Assembly (NCBI RefSeq): GCF_014779715.1
Contig: NZ_JACXYU010000009.1
Span: forward strand, 1-64,000
Direction: 5' to 3'
Source: Streptomyces chumphonensis
GTDB lineage: Bacteria; Actinomycetota; Actinomycetes; Streptomycetales; Streptomycetaceae
DNA: 64,000 nucleotides
Below, in pieces: positions 16,883 through 25,883 of this stretch (position 1 is the first letter of the stretch; each line of letters begins with the position of its first letter). Under the pieces are notes generated by a model. It was not told the origin of the DNA. It did not search any database and saw only the letters and a program-made list of their open reading frames with translations. The position numbers were made by a program, and so were the translations under genes.

Positions 16883-18390
16883 CGCGGCCCTCCGAGCACG
16901 GCCTCGCGGTAGACGTCGGCGTGCACCAGCGCGTCGGCCGCCCGTTCGCTGAGGTCGGCCAGCGGCCCCGCGCCGACCGTCACCGTCAGGCCGGCCAGCA
17001 CCGTGCAGACCGTCGCCGCGACCGTCAGGGCCGAGCCCGACCGCCCGGCCGTCCTCGCCGGGCCCCGCCGGGCCGGGCCGGTGAACGCCGCACGCCACAC
17101 CCGGACCATGGCGTAGAGGGTGAGCAGGCTCGTCAGCAGGGCGGCGGCGGCGAGCGCGTACGCCCCGGCACCGCCGTGCGCCACGGCGGCCCGCAGCAGC
17201 GCGAACTTCGCCACGAAGCCGGACAGCGGCGGGATGCCCGCGAGGCTGAGGGCGGCCACGGCGAACAGCGGGCGCACGCCCGGCGGCACCACCCGGCCCG
17301 CGCCGCCCCGCTCCATGCGGGACAGGGACGCGGTGCCCGTCGCCGCCACCACCAGCCCCGCGACGAGGAAGAGGGACGCCTGCACGATGATGTGGTGGAC
17401 GACGTAGAGGATCGTGCCGGCGAGACCCGCGACGTCGAACAGCGCCAGCCCGAGGAGCATGTACCCCACGTGGCCGACCAGGGTGAAGGACAGCAGCCGG
17501 TTGACGTCGTCCTGCGCGACGGCCCCCAGCAGCCCGACGAGCATCGTCGCCACGGCGACGACGGCGGCCGTCCACCACAGGTCCTCGCGCGGGAACAGCA
17601 GCGTCTGCACGCGCACCGTCGCGTAGACGCCGACCTTCGTCAGCAGCGCCGCGAACACGGCGGTGATGGGCGCGGGCGCGGTCGGGTAGCTGTCCGGGAG
17701 CCAGAAGTGCAGCGGGACGACGGCCGCCTTGATGCCGAACACGACGAACAGCAGCAGGCTCAGGGCCGCCCGCACCCCCTCGGGCAGTCCCTCCGTCCGC
17801 CCGGCCAGGTCCGCCAGGTTCACCGTGCCGGTGGCCGCGTACACCAGGGCCACGGCGGTCAGGAAGAGCAGCGAGGAGGTGAGGCTCGTCATCACGTACG
17901 TCATGCCGGCCCGCACGCGCGGCCGTCCGGCGTTCAGGGTGATGAGCACGTAGGAGGCGGCCAGCATCAACTCGAAGGCGACGAAGAGGTTGAACAGGTC
18001 GCCGGCGAGGAAGGCCAGCCCCAGCCCCGCGACGAGCAGCAGGTAGGACGGATGGAAGGGCATGGCCAGGGTGCTCTCCGGGTCGCCCCGGCCCTGCCCG
18101 ACGGCGAACAGCAGCACCGCGAGCGCCACCAGCACCGCCACCACCAGCAGCAGCGCCGCCAGCAGGTCGGCGACGAGGACGATGCCCAGCGGCGGCGGCC
18201 AGCCGCCCACCTCCATCACCACCGGCCCGTCCCGCTCCACCCGGACCAGCAGCACGACGGCGTCGGCGAGGACGGCCGTCAGGACCGCGACCGTCAGCGC
18301 CCGCTGCGCCGTGGCGCGTCCGTGGAGGGCCAGCACCAGGCCCGCCGCCAGGACGGGCAGCAGGACCGGCAGGGCGACGAGCGCCGTCAT
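16879..18390 (-). CDS. mrpD: Na+/H+ antiporter subunit MrpD (MnhD)
   Basis: The product is 503 residues, a 14-helix proton-translocating subunit homologous to NuoL/M/N. The conserved VFELMLAASYVLITL carries the membrane Glu of helix 5, and FGIKAAVVPLHFWLPDSYPTAPAP contains the helix-7 Lys and the broken-helix HFWLP motif. The start is ATG 18390, overlapping mrpC by 4 nt. Together with MrpA it forms the antiporter core. Confidence 0.93.
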   Translation of the reverse strand: MTALVALPVLLPVLAAGLVLALHGRATAQRALTVAVLTAVLADAVVLLVRVERDGPVVMEVGGWPPPLGIVLVADLLAALLLVVAVLVALAVLLFAVGQGRGDPESTLAMPFHPSYLLLVAGLGLAFLAGDLFNLFVAFELMLAASYVLITLNAGRPRVRAGMTYVMTSLTSSLLFLTAVALVYAATGTVNLADLAGRTEGLPEGVRAALSLLLFVVFGIKAAVVPLHFWLPDSYPTAPAPITAVFAALLTKVGVYATVRVQTLLFPREDLWWTAAVVAVATMLVGLLGAVAQDDVNRLLSFTLVGHVGYMLLGLALFDVAGLAGTILYVVHHIIVQASLFLVAGLVVAATGTASLSRMERGGAGRVVPPGVRPLFAVAALSLAGIPPLSGFVAKFALLRAAVAHGGAGAYALAAAALLTSLLTLYAMVRVWRAAFTGPARRGPARTAGRSGSALTVAATVCTVLAGLTVTVGAGPLADLSERAADALVHADVYREAVLGGPR

Positions 18391-18824
18391 CGGTCGCCCT
18401 CCCCACGCTCGGGGGTGTCCGGCCGCGCCGCCGGGGCCGGTTCCACGTCGGCCCGTTCGGCGGCCGTGCCGATGCGGCGGTCCTCGACGTCGTCCTGCGT
18501 CTCGTCGTGCCCGGACAGCAGCCAGGAGCGGTAGGCCAGGGCGAGCAGGAAGGTGGTCACGCCGAACGTGATGACGATGGCCGTGAGCGCCATGGCCTGC
18601 GGCAGCGGATCGGCGTACACCCGCGGGTCGGGCGACTCGCCCCCGGCCACGATCGGCGGCGCGGCGGGCGGGCCGCCCACGACGAGCAGCAGCAGGTTCG
18701 CACCGTGCCCCAGCAGGATGAACCCCAGCAGGGCGCGCATCAGGGAGCGTTGCAGCAGCAGGTACACCCCGGTGCTGAACAGACCGCCCACGACCAGGGC
18801 CATCGTCAGGTCGAGCGTCTTCAC
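18387..18824 (-). CDS. mrpC: Na+/H+ antiporter subunit MrpC (MnhC)
   Basis: The product is 145 residues, NuoK-like, with three membrane helices (about 5-22, 28-50, 77-104). A cytoplasmic tail of some 35 charged residues is longer than in most MrpC proteins. The GTG start at 18824 (VKTLDLTMALVVGG) overlaps the mrpAB stop by 4 nt. Confidence 0.9.
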   Translation of the reverse strand: MKTLDLTMALVVGGLFSTGVYLLLQRSLMRALLGFILLGHGANLLLLVVGGPPAAPPIVAGGESPDPRVYADPLPQAMALTAIVITFGVTTFLLALAYRSWLLSGHDETQDDVEDRRIGTAAERADVEPAPAARPDTPERGEGDR

Positions 18825-21691
18825 CGGCCACCCCTCCCGGACGCCGGACGGGCGGGCACCCGCGCGCCGCCGGACGCGGCGAGGAGTTTGAGCACCACGC
18901 CGACGACCAGCAGGTAGACACCGATGTCGAAGAACAGGCTGGTGGTCGCGTGCACCGCGCCCACCAGCGGCACGTGCACCTCCCAGGGCGTGCTCGTCAG
19001 CGCCGGTGAGCCGAACGCGAGCGGCAGGGTGCCGGTGACCGTCGCCAGGGTGAGCCCGGCTCCGGCGACGACGGCCGGGTCCACGGGCGCCGCCAGACCG
19101 AGGTCGGCGCGTCCGCCCACCAGGAAGCGCAGCACGAAGGCGAGCGCGGCCACCAGCCCGCCCGCGAAGCCGCCCCCGGGCCGGTAGTGGCCGGAGAAGA
19201 GGAGGAAGAGGGAGAGCACGACGACGGACGGGAACAGCAGCCGGGCGACGACCTCCATCAGCACCGAGCGTTCCGTGCCGGCGCGGTCCCCGGCCCCGGG
19301 CAGCCACCGCTCGTGCGGGGCGTCCCAGGAGACGGCCCGGGTCTCCTCGCCGCGCTGCGGGGCGGCACGCGGGCCGGGTCCCCGCGGACCGGCACCGGCG
19401 GCCGAGGCCGGCTCGGCGACGGCGCCGCGCCACACCCGCACCAGGCTCGCGACCCCGATGGACGTCACCAGCAGCACGGAGATCTCCCCGAGCGTGTCCA
19501 GGGCGCGGAAGTCGACGATGATCGCGTTGACGACGTTCTCCCCGCCCGTCTCGCCCACCCGCCGCAGGTACTCCACCGACACCCCCTCACCCCGCCGCGC
19601 CTGCGAGGCGACGACGGCGAACGCGGCGACGAAGCCGCCCACCGCCAGCGCCACCGCCGCCCGCAGCCGGCGCGCCCTCGGCGCCTGCTCGGCCGGGGTG
19701 AAGCGGGTCGGCATCCGCCGCAGCACCAGCACGATGATCACCAGCGTCAGCGACTCGACCAGGAACTGCGTCAGCGCCAGGTCCGGAGCACCGTGCAGGA
19801 CGAACAGGGCGGCGACCGCGTACCCGACGGCGCCCGTCACCAGCACGGCCGTCAGCCGGCTCCGCATGAGCGTCGCCGCCACGGCCGCCGTCAGCACGAC
19901 GACCGCCAGAGGCACCTCCAGCGGCGTCCACCACACCGGCACCCCGTCCAGCGGCGGCGCCGCCAGCAGCAGCGCGGCCCCCGGCAGCGCCACGACGGTG
20001 ACGAGGACGACCGTCAGGTACAGCGGCAGCGAACCGACCTGGGTGCGACGCGTCACCCACACCGCGCCCTGGAAGAGTCCGACCAGCGCGGCCCGGTAGG
20101 CCCGTTCGCCGTCCGGCAGTCGCGGCAGCCGGGCGCTCACGGCGGCCAGCCGGTCCCGGGCGGCGTGCACGGCCAGGCCGAGGAGGGTCAGCGCGGACAG
20201 GCCCAGCGCCGGGGTGAGGCCGTGCCACAGCGCCGGTTCGTACGGCGTGCCGCCGCCCGAGTGCGGGTACAGGTCGGCGTACGCCGTGGTGAGGGCGGCC
20301 GTGGCGGGGTAGGCGAGCCCGGTCGCCAGGCCGAGCCCGGCCAGCGCGGCGGCGGGCGCCACGAACCCGGCGGCCGGGCGCTGCGGGCCGTTCGCCGCCA
20401 CCCCCGGCTTGCCCGCGAACGCGCCCCACACCGCCCGGGCCGTGTAGGCCACCGTCAGCAGCGAACCGGCCGTGAGCGCGGCCAGCGCCCAGCCGTGCCC
20501 GGCGAACGCGTCGTGCAGGAACGCCTCGAAGCCCGCGTCCTCGCCGAGGAACCCGACGAACGGGGGCAGCTTGGCCATGGACGCCGCCGCCAGCAGGGCG
20601 ACGGTGAGCAGACCGGGCAGGGCCGCCCCGACGCGGGAGAGTTCCCGCAGGTCGCGTGTGCCGCACTGGTGGTCGACGATGCCCACGACCATGAACAGGG
20701 CCGACTTGAACAGGGCGTGGGCGAGCAGCGTCAGCACCCCGGCGAGCGCGGCCGTCCGCGTGCCCACGCCCAGCAGCGCGATCAGCAGGCCCAGCTCGCT
20801 GATCGTCCCGTAGGCGAGCAGGCGCTTGAGGTCCGTCTCCTTCAGCGCCTGCCAGGCCCCAGCCACCATCGTGAACAGCCCGACGACCAGCACCAGCTCC
20901 CGCCACGGCGCCACCTCCGCGAACCCGGGCGCCAGGCGCGCCACCAGGTACACGCCGGCCTTGACCATCGCCGCCGCGTGCAGGTAGGCGCTCACCGGGG
21001 TCGGCGCCACCATCGCGGCCGGCAGCCAGTTGTGCAGCGGGTACTGGGCCGACTTGGCGAACGCGCCGACCAGGACGAGCACCAGGGCCGCCGGCACGAG
21101 TCCGCCGCGCGGCGGGTCGGCCAGGATCTCCGAGAGCGTGTACGTCCCGGCCGCCTGCCCGAGCATCACGAAGCCCAGCAGCATCACCAGGCCGCCCGCG
21201 ACCGTCACCAGCAGCGCCTGCTCCGCCGCCCTGCGGTGCTCGGGTCCCCGTCCCCGTCCGGCGATGAGCAGGAACGAGGCGACGCTCGTCAGCTCCCAGA
21301 ACAGGTAGAGCAGGAACAGGTTGTCCGCCACCACGAGACCGAACATGACGCCCGCGAACGCCAGCAGCAGCCCCGCCTCACGGCCGGTGTCCCGCCGGAA
21401 GTAGTACGCGCTGTACGCCAGGACCGCCACCCCGACGCCGCCGACCACCGCGACCATCAGCAGTCCGAGCCCGTCCAGCCGGAACGCCAGCTCCAGGCCG
21501 AGCGCCGGCGCCCAGGCCAGACGTTCCGTCACCGCGCCGCCGTCCAGCACGGGACCGGCCTGCGCGAACGCCCAGCCGAGCGCGGCCAGCGGCACCACGG
21601 CCGCCACGGCCCACACCGCCCGGCCCAGCCAGCGGGTCAGGACGGGCAGCGCGGCGGCACAACCGAGGTGCAGCACCACCAGCCCCAGCAC
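18821..21691 (-). CDS. mrpA: Fused Na+/H+ antiporter subunit MrpA-MrpB
   Basis: The product is 956 residues. The first about 510 residues are the NuoL-like MrpA core, with the Glu of LFWELTSVASFLLI and the Lys-rich helix KSAQYPLHNWLPAAMVAPTP. They are followed by the MrpA C-terminal part with the MbeB-like TQFLVESLTLVIIVLVLRRMP. The last about 140 residues are an MrpB domain (FPSVVVLSLFLLFSGHYRPGGGFAGG). A-B fusion explains the absence of a separate mrpB. The start is set at GTG 21691; the open frame extends to a TTG at 21763 with a hydrophilic, non-family N-terminus. It is the first gene of the operon AB-C-D-E-F-G. Confidence 0.93.
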   Translation of the reverse strand: MLGLVVLHLGCAAALPVLTRWLGRAVWAVAAVVPLAALGWAFAQAGPVLDGGAVTERLAWAPALGLELAFRLDGLGLLMVAVVGGVGVAVLAYSAYYFRRDTGREAGLLLAFAGVMFGLVVADNLFLLYLFWELTSVASFLLIAGRGRGPEHRRAAEQALLVTVAGGLVMLLGFVMLGQAAGTYTLSEILADPPRGGLVPAALVLVLVGAFAKSAQYPLHNWLPAAMVAPTPVSAYLHAAAMVKAGVYLVARLAPGFAEVAPWRELVLVVGLFTMVAGAWQALKETDLKRLLAYGTISELGLLIALLGVGTRTAALAGVLTLLAHALFKSALFMVVGIVDHQCGTRDLRELSRVGAALPGLLTVALLAAASMAKLPPFVGFLGEDAGFEAFLHDAFAGHGWALAALTAGSLLTVAYTARAVWGAFAGKPGVAANGPQRPAAGFVAPAAALAGLGLATGLAYPATAALTTAYADLYPHSGGGTPYEPALWHGLTPALGLSALTLLGLAVHAARDRLAAVSARLPRLPDGERAYRAALVGLFQGAVWVTRRTQVGSLPLYLTVVLVTVVALPGAALLLAAPPLDGVPVWWTPLEVPLAVVVLTAAVAATLMRSRLTAVLVTGAVGYAVAALFVLHGAPDLALTQFLVESLTLVIIVLVLRRMPTRFTPAEQAPRARRLRAAVALAVGGFVAAFAVVASQARRGEGVSVEYLRRVGETGGENVVNAIIVDFRALDTLGEISVLLVTSIGVASLVRVWRGAVAEPASAAGAGPRGPGPRAAPQRGEETRAVSWDAPHERWLPGAGDRAGTERSVLMEVVARLLFPSVVVLSLFLLFSGHYRPGGGFAGGLVAALAFVLRFLVGGRADLGLAAPVDPAVVAGAGLTLATVTGTLPLAFGSPALTSTPWEVHVPLVGAVHATTSLFFDIGVYLLVVGVVLKLLAASGGARVPARPASGRGGR

Positions 21692-21874
21692 GCAGCGTCC
21701 ACTCCCTCCGGCCGGCCGGACGCCCGGCTCGGCACGCGGGCGCTCGCCACGGTGTTCCCACAACCGTCCGCGCGTAACGCACGGAGCGTCAGGAGTTCAC
21801 GGGAACCGCCCACTCTGGCGGACGGCGCTACGCCGTTTCGCCCACACGCGGGCCGCCGGGCCGGCCGGGCGGCG

Positions 21875-22996
21875 TCAGGCCCGCGGGTAGCGCTGGAGCC
21901 AACCGGGCGCGGCGGCCGGGGTGGCGGGCGTGTGCAGCGCGGAGCCCTGCGTCATCTCCATCGCGAAGTCGTCCGCCAGCTGGAGTATCGTCGCGCGGCC
22001 CTCCAGCTCCACGACCCAGTGCGGCGGCAGCGCCGTCTCCCCGTGCAGCGCGCCCAGCAGGTTGCCGCAGACGGAACCCGTCGAGTCCGAGTCGCCGCCG
22101 TGGTTGACGGCCAGCAGCAGCCCGTGCCGCACGTCCTCGGCGACCAGGGCGCAGTACACGCCCATCGCCAGCGCCTCCTCCGCGACCCAGCCCTCACCGA
22201 GGGACTCCACCCGCTCGGCGTCGGGCATGCCCTGGCGCACCGCGCCCAGCGCCCGCCGGAGCGCGTCCGTCGTCTCGTCGTGCCCCGGGTGGACGGCGAG
22301 CTGGGCCAGCGCCTGCTGCACCGCGCCGTCCAGCGAGTCGCCCCGCGTGACCGCGTGCACGATCACGGCGAACGCCCCGGCCGACAGGTACCCCGTGGGG
22401 TGCCCGTGGGTCTGCGCCGCGCACTCCACCGCGAGCTGGAACACCAGCTGGGGCTCCCAGCCGACCAGCAGCCCGAAGGGCGCCGACCGCATGACCGTCC
22501 CGCACCCCTTCGACTCCGGGTTCTTCGGCCGCTCCAGCGTGCCCATCCGGTCGTCGGCGAGCCCCGACAGACAGGCGTTGCCCGGCGCCCGCCGGGAGTA
22601 CAGCCACTCCTCGCGGGCCAGCCAGCCGTCCTCGTGCTTGCGCTCGTCCGGCCCCCAGTCGCGCTGCGTCGCCGCCCACCGGCGGTAGGCGGCGTGCACG
22701 TCCGTCGGGGGGTGCCAGGCCCCGGTGTCCCGCCGGACGTGCGCCCGGATCAGCCCGTCCACGGTGAACAGGGTCATCTGCGTGTCGTCCGTCACCGCGC
22801 CGCGCCGCCCGTAGGCGGGCACGTAGTCCGTGACGCCCTGCGCCCCGTGCCTCTCGCGCACGGCGGCCAGCGAGTCGAACTCGATGCCCGCGCCCAGCGC
22901 GTCACCGATCGCACCGCCGAGCAGGCATCCCCGCACCCGGCTCCGGAACGCCTGCTGCTCGGCCCGCCCCCACACGGCCCCACCGGTACCGTCCAC
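21875..22996 (-). CDS. ADP-ribosylglycohydrolase family protein
   Basis: The product is 373 residues. It has the family's three signature blocks: GCLLGGAIGDALGAGIEF near the N-terminus, TDDTQMTLF (metal ligands) and NHGGDSDSTGSVCGN (second metal site, C-terminal half). DraG/ARH-like enzymes remove ADP-ribose from proteins or nucleosides with two Mg2+ ions. The start at GTG 22996 follows GGAGGGG; GTG 23011 is a possible alternative. Its target cannot be deduced from its neighbours, the antiporter operon and fbiC. Confidence 0.88.
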   Translation of the reverse strand: MDGTGGAVWGRAEQQAFRSRVRGCLLGGAIGDALGAGIEFDSLAAVRERHGAQGVTDYVPAYGRRGAVTDDTQMTLFTVDGLIRAHVRRDTGAWHPPTDVHAAYRRWAATQRDWGPDERKHEDGWLAREEWLYSRRAPGNACLSGLADDRMGTLERPKNPESKGCGTVMRSAPFGLLVGWEPQLVFQLAVECAAQTHGHPTGYLSAGAFAVIVHAVTRGDSLDGAVQQALAQLAVHPGHDETTDALRRALGAVRQGMPDAERVESLGEGWVAEEALAMGVYCALVAEDVRHGLLLAVNHGGDSDSTGSVCGNLLGALHGETALPPHWVVELEGRATILQLADDFAMEMTQGSALHTPATPAAAPGWLQRYPRA

Positions 22997-23174
22997 CAAG
23001 CCCCTCCACACGGTCGCCTTCCCCCTGCACGCGGCACTGTAATCGACGCGTCCGAACGGGCGGCGGTGCCCGGCACACCTCAGGCGTGACCGAGCCGCCG
23101 CTCCCACCGAGGCGCCCGGGGCGCGGCGAACGGGTCCGGCACGACGGCTGGACGGTGGTTCCCGCCGGCGCCTC

Positions 23175-25793
23175 TCACTCCTCCAGGACGGGCAGCAGCG
23201 CCGGGAGGCGGCCGTCGGAGGCAGCCGCGGCGGCGACCCGTTCGGCGGGGACCTCCCCGTACGTCGTCGTACGCGGCCGGGACGGGCGGCCCGCCGCCTC
23301 CGCGATGGCGACGAGGTCGCGCACCGAGCGGTGGGAGCCGTAGGACGAGCCCGCCATGCGGGAGATGGTCTCCTCCATGAGCGTGCCGCCCAGGTCGTTC
23401 GCGCCGGACCGCAGCATCTCGGCGGCACCGTCCGCGCCCAGCTTCACCCAGCTCGTCTGGATGTTGGTGATGTGCGGGTGCAGCAGCAGGCGCGCCATCG
23501 CCGTCACCGCCCGGTTGTCCCGCGCCGTCGGGCCGGGCCGGGCGACACCGGCGAGGTAGACGGGCGCGTTGGTGTGGATGAACGGCAGCGTCACGAACTC
23601 CGTGAAGCCGCCCGTCTCCTGCTGCACGCGGGACAGCGTGCGGAGGTGGCCCAGCCAGTGCCGGGGCTGGTCGACGTGCCCGTACATCATCGTGGCGGAC
23701 GAGCGCAGGCCGAGCCGGTGGGCCGTCGTCACGACGTCGATCCAGGTGGCCGCCGGCAGCTTGCCCTTGGTCAGCACCCAGCGCACCTCGTCGTCGAGGA
23801 TCTCGGCGGCCGTGCCGGGGATCGAGTCCAGGCCCGCCTCCCGGGCGGCGCTCAGCCACTCGCGCACCGACAGGCCGGTGCGCGAGGCGCCGTTGACGAT
23901 CTCCATGGGGGAGAAGGCGTGCAGGTGCAGCCCCGGCACCCTCTCCTTCACGGCGCGCGCGAGGTCGAAGTACGCCGTGCCGGGCAGATCGGGGTGGATG
24001 CCGCCCTGCATGCAGACCTCCACCGCCCCCACGTCCCACGCCTGCTCCGCCCGGTCCGCGACCTGGGAGAGCGAGAGCGTGTAGGCGTCGGCGTCCGTGC
24101 GGCGCTGCGCGAACGCGCAGAACCGGCAGCCGGTGTAGCAGACGTTGGTGAAGTTGATGTTCCGGGTGACGACGTAGCTCACCTCGTCCCCGACGACGTC
24201 GCGGCGCAGCGCGTCGGCGATGCGGCACAGGGCGTCCAGGGCGGGCCCCTCGGCGTGCAGGAGCGCGAGCGCCTGCTCGTCGTCGAGCCGCGTCGGGTCG
24301 TCGGCGGCCTGCCCGAGCGCGGCCCGTACGTCGGTGTCCAGCCGCTGCGGCACCATGCCGGGGGCGGCGGCCTCGCGCAGCGCCGCCCAGTCGCCGTACA
24401 CCTCGTCGAAGTCCTCGCGCCGGTCGCCCGTGCGGCCGGTGGTGTCGACGGTGTGGTGCAGGTCGGTGCGGCCGGCCGCCGTGAACACCTCGTCGGGCTC
24501 CTGCCACGGACGCCCCACGACGGCCGCGTCCGGCCGGGCCAGCCCCGTCCGCGGATCGGCGAGCGCCGTGACGTGGGGGAGCAGCCGCGGGTCCAGCCAG
24601 GGCTCCCCGCGCCGGACGAACTCCGGGTAGACGCAGAGCCGTTCCCGCAGGGCGAACCCGGCGGCGGCCGACCGCTCGGCCAGCAGGTCGAGCTGCGGCC
24701 AGGGGCGTTCGGGGTTGACGTGGTCGGGCGTGAGAGGCGAGACGCCGCCCCAGTCGTCGATGCCCGCGCCGATGAGCCGCGCGTAGGCGTCGTCGACGAG
24801 GTTCGGCGGGGCCTGGAGACAGCCGGAGGGGCCCATGACGTGCCGGGCGACGGCCACCGTCGCGACGAGGTCGTCCAGTTCGGCGTCGGGCGTCCCGCGC
24901 ATCGCCGTGTCGGGCTTGGCCCGGAAGTTCTGGATGATCAGTTCCTGGAGCCCGTGGTAGGACCGCTGCACGCGGCGCAGCGCGAACAGCGACTCGGCAC
25001 GCTCCTCCGGCGTCTCCCCGATGCCGATGAGCAGCCCGGAGGTGAACGGGACGCTGGAGCGGCCCGCGTCCTCCAGCACCCGCAGCCGCACCGCCGGCTC
25101 CTTGTCCGGTGAGCCGTGGTGCGGGCCGTCCGGCTCGCTCCACAGCCGGGTGGCCGTCGTCTCCAGCATCATCCCCATCGACGGGGCGACGGGCTTGAGG
25201 CGCTGGAAGTCCGTCCACGTCAGGACGCCGGGGTTGAGGTGCGGGAGCAGCCCCGTCTCCTCCAGCACGCGGATCGCCATCGCCCGCACGTAGGCGACGG
25301 TGTCGTCGTAGCCGTGCGCGTCCAGCCAGGCGCGCGCCTCGGGCCAGCGGTCCTCCGGCTTGTCCCCGAGGGTGATCAGGGCTTCCTTGCAGCCGAGTTC
25401 CGCCCCCCGGCGGGCGACGTCCAGCACCTCGTCCGGCGACATGTACATCCCGTGCCCGGCACGCCGCAGCTTCCCGGGCACGGTCGCGAACGTGCAGTAG
25501 TGGCAGCGGTCCCGGCACAGCCGCGTCAGCGGGAGGAAGACGCTCTTGGAGTACGTGATGACGCCCGGCCGCCCGGCCGCCTCCAGCCCCGCGTCCCGCA
25601 CCCGGGCGGCCGAGGCGGCGAGGTCCGCCAGGTCGTCCCCGCGCGCCCGGAGCAGCACGGCCGCCTCGGTGACGTCCAGCGCCACGCCCTCCCGGGCCCG
25701 TCTGAGGGCCCTGCGCATCGCGTTGGCCGTGGGCGGGGCGGTGGGTGCGGGAGTGGGCGAGGCGGCGGGCGAGGGGGTGGGGTCCGACGTCAT
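23175..25793 (-). CDS. fbiC: FO synthase (bifunctional CofG/CofH), coenzyme F420 biosynthesis
   Basis: The product is 872 residues with two radical-SAM modules. The CofG half has C93-x3-C97-x2-C100 (CRDRCHYC) and the CofH half C552-x3-C556-x2-C559 (CYTGCRFC). The enzyme joins tyrosine and 5-amino-6-ribitylaminouracil to make the deazaflavin FO, the chromophore of F420. The fused form and its length are typical of actinobacteria. A Pro/Thr-rich N-terminal extension of about 24 residues is not conserved. The gene is monocistronic, 90 bp downstream of dacA on the same strand. Confidence 0.96.
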   Translation of the reverse strand: MTSDPTPSPAASPTPAPTAPPTANAMRRALRRAREGVALDVTEAAVLLRARGDDLADLAASAARVRDAGLEAAGRPGVITYSKSVFLPLTRLCRDRCHYCTFATVPGKLRRAGHGMYMSPDEVLDVARRGAELGCKEALITLGDKPEDRWPEARAWLDAHGYDDTVAYVRAMAIRVLEETGLLPHLNPGVLTWTDFQRLKPVAPSMGMMLETTATRLWSEPDGPHHGSPDKEPAVRLRVLEDAGRSSVPFTSGLLIGIGETPEERAESLFALRRVQRSYHGLQELIIQNFRAKPDTAMRGTPDAELDDLVATVAVARHVMGPSGCLQAPPNLVDDAYARLIGAGIDDWGGVSPLTPDHVNPERPWPQLDLLAERSAAAGFALRERLCVYPEFVRRGEPWLDPRLLPHVTALADPRTGLARPDAAVVGRPWQEPDEVFTAAGRTDLHHTVDTTGRTGDRREDFDEVYGDWAALREAAAPGMVPQRLDTDVRAALGQAADDPTRLDDEQALALLHAEGPALDALCRIADALRRDVVGDEVSYVVTRNINFTNVCYTGCRFCAFAQRRTDADAYTLSLSQVADRAEQAWDVGAVEVCMQGGIHPDLPGTAYFDLARAVKERVPGLHLHAFSPMEIVNGASRTGLSVREWLSAAREAGLDSIPGTAAEILDDEVRWVLTKGKLPAATWIDVVTTAHRLGLRSSATMMYGHVDQPRHWLGHLRTLSRVQQETGGFTEFVTLPFIHTNAPVYLAGVARPGPTARDNRAVTAMARLLLHPHITNIQTSWVKLGADGAAEMLRSGANDLGGTLMEETISRMAGSSYGSHRSVRDLVAIAEAAGRPSRPRTTTYGEVPAERVAAAAASDGRLPALLPVLEE

Positions 25794-25883
25794 GACCCGA
25801 GCGTACGACGCCGCCCCCGCCCCCGTCCGGACCCGTTCCCGCAGGCCCAGGGCGTCGCCATCGGCGGCCCACCCACGCGGCGC

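Noticed and set aside
19187..23089. 1300-codon open frame on the + strand
   Set aside because: It lies antisense to the mrpAB, ADP-ribosylglycohydrolase and intergenic sequence and has no domain; a shadow of GC-rich codon use.
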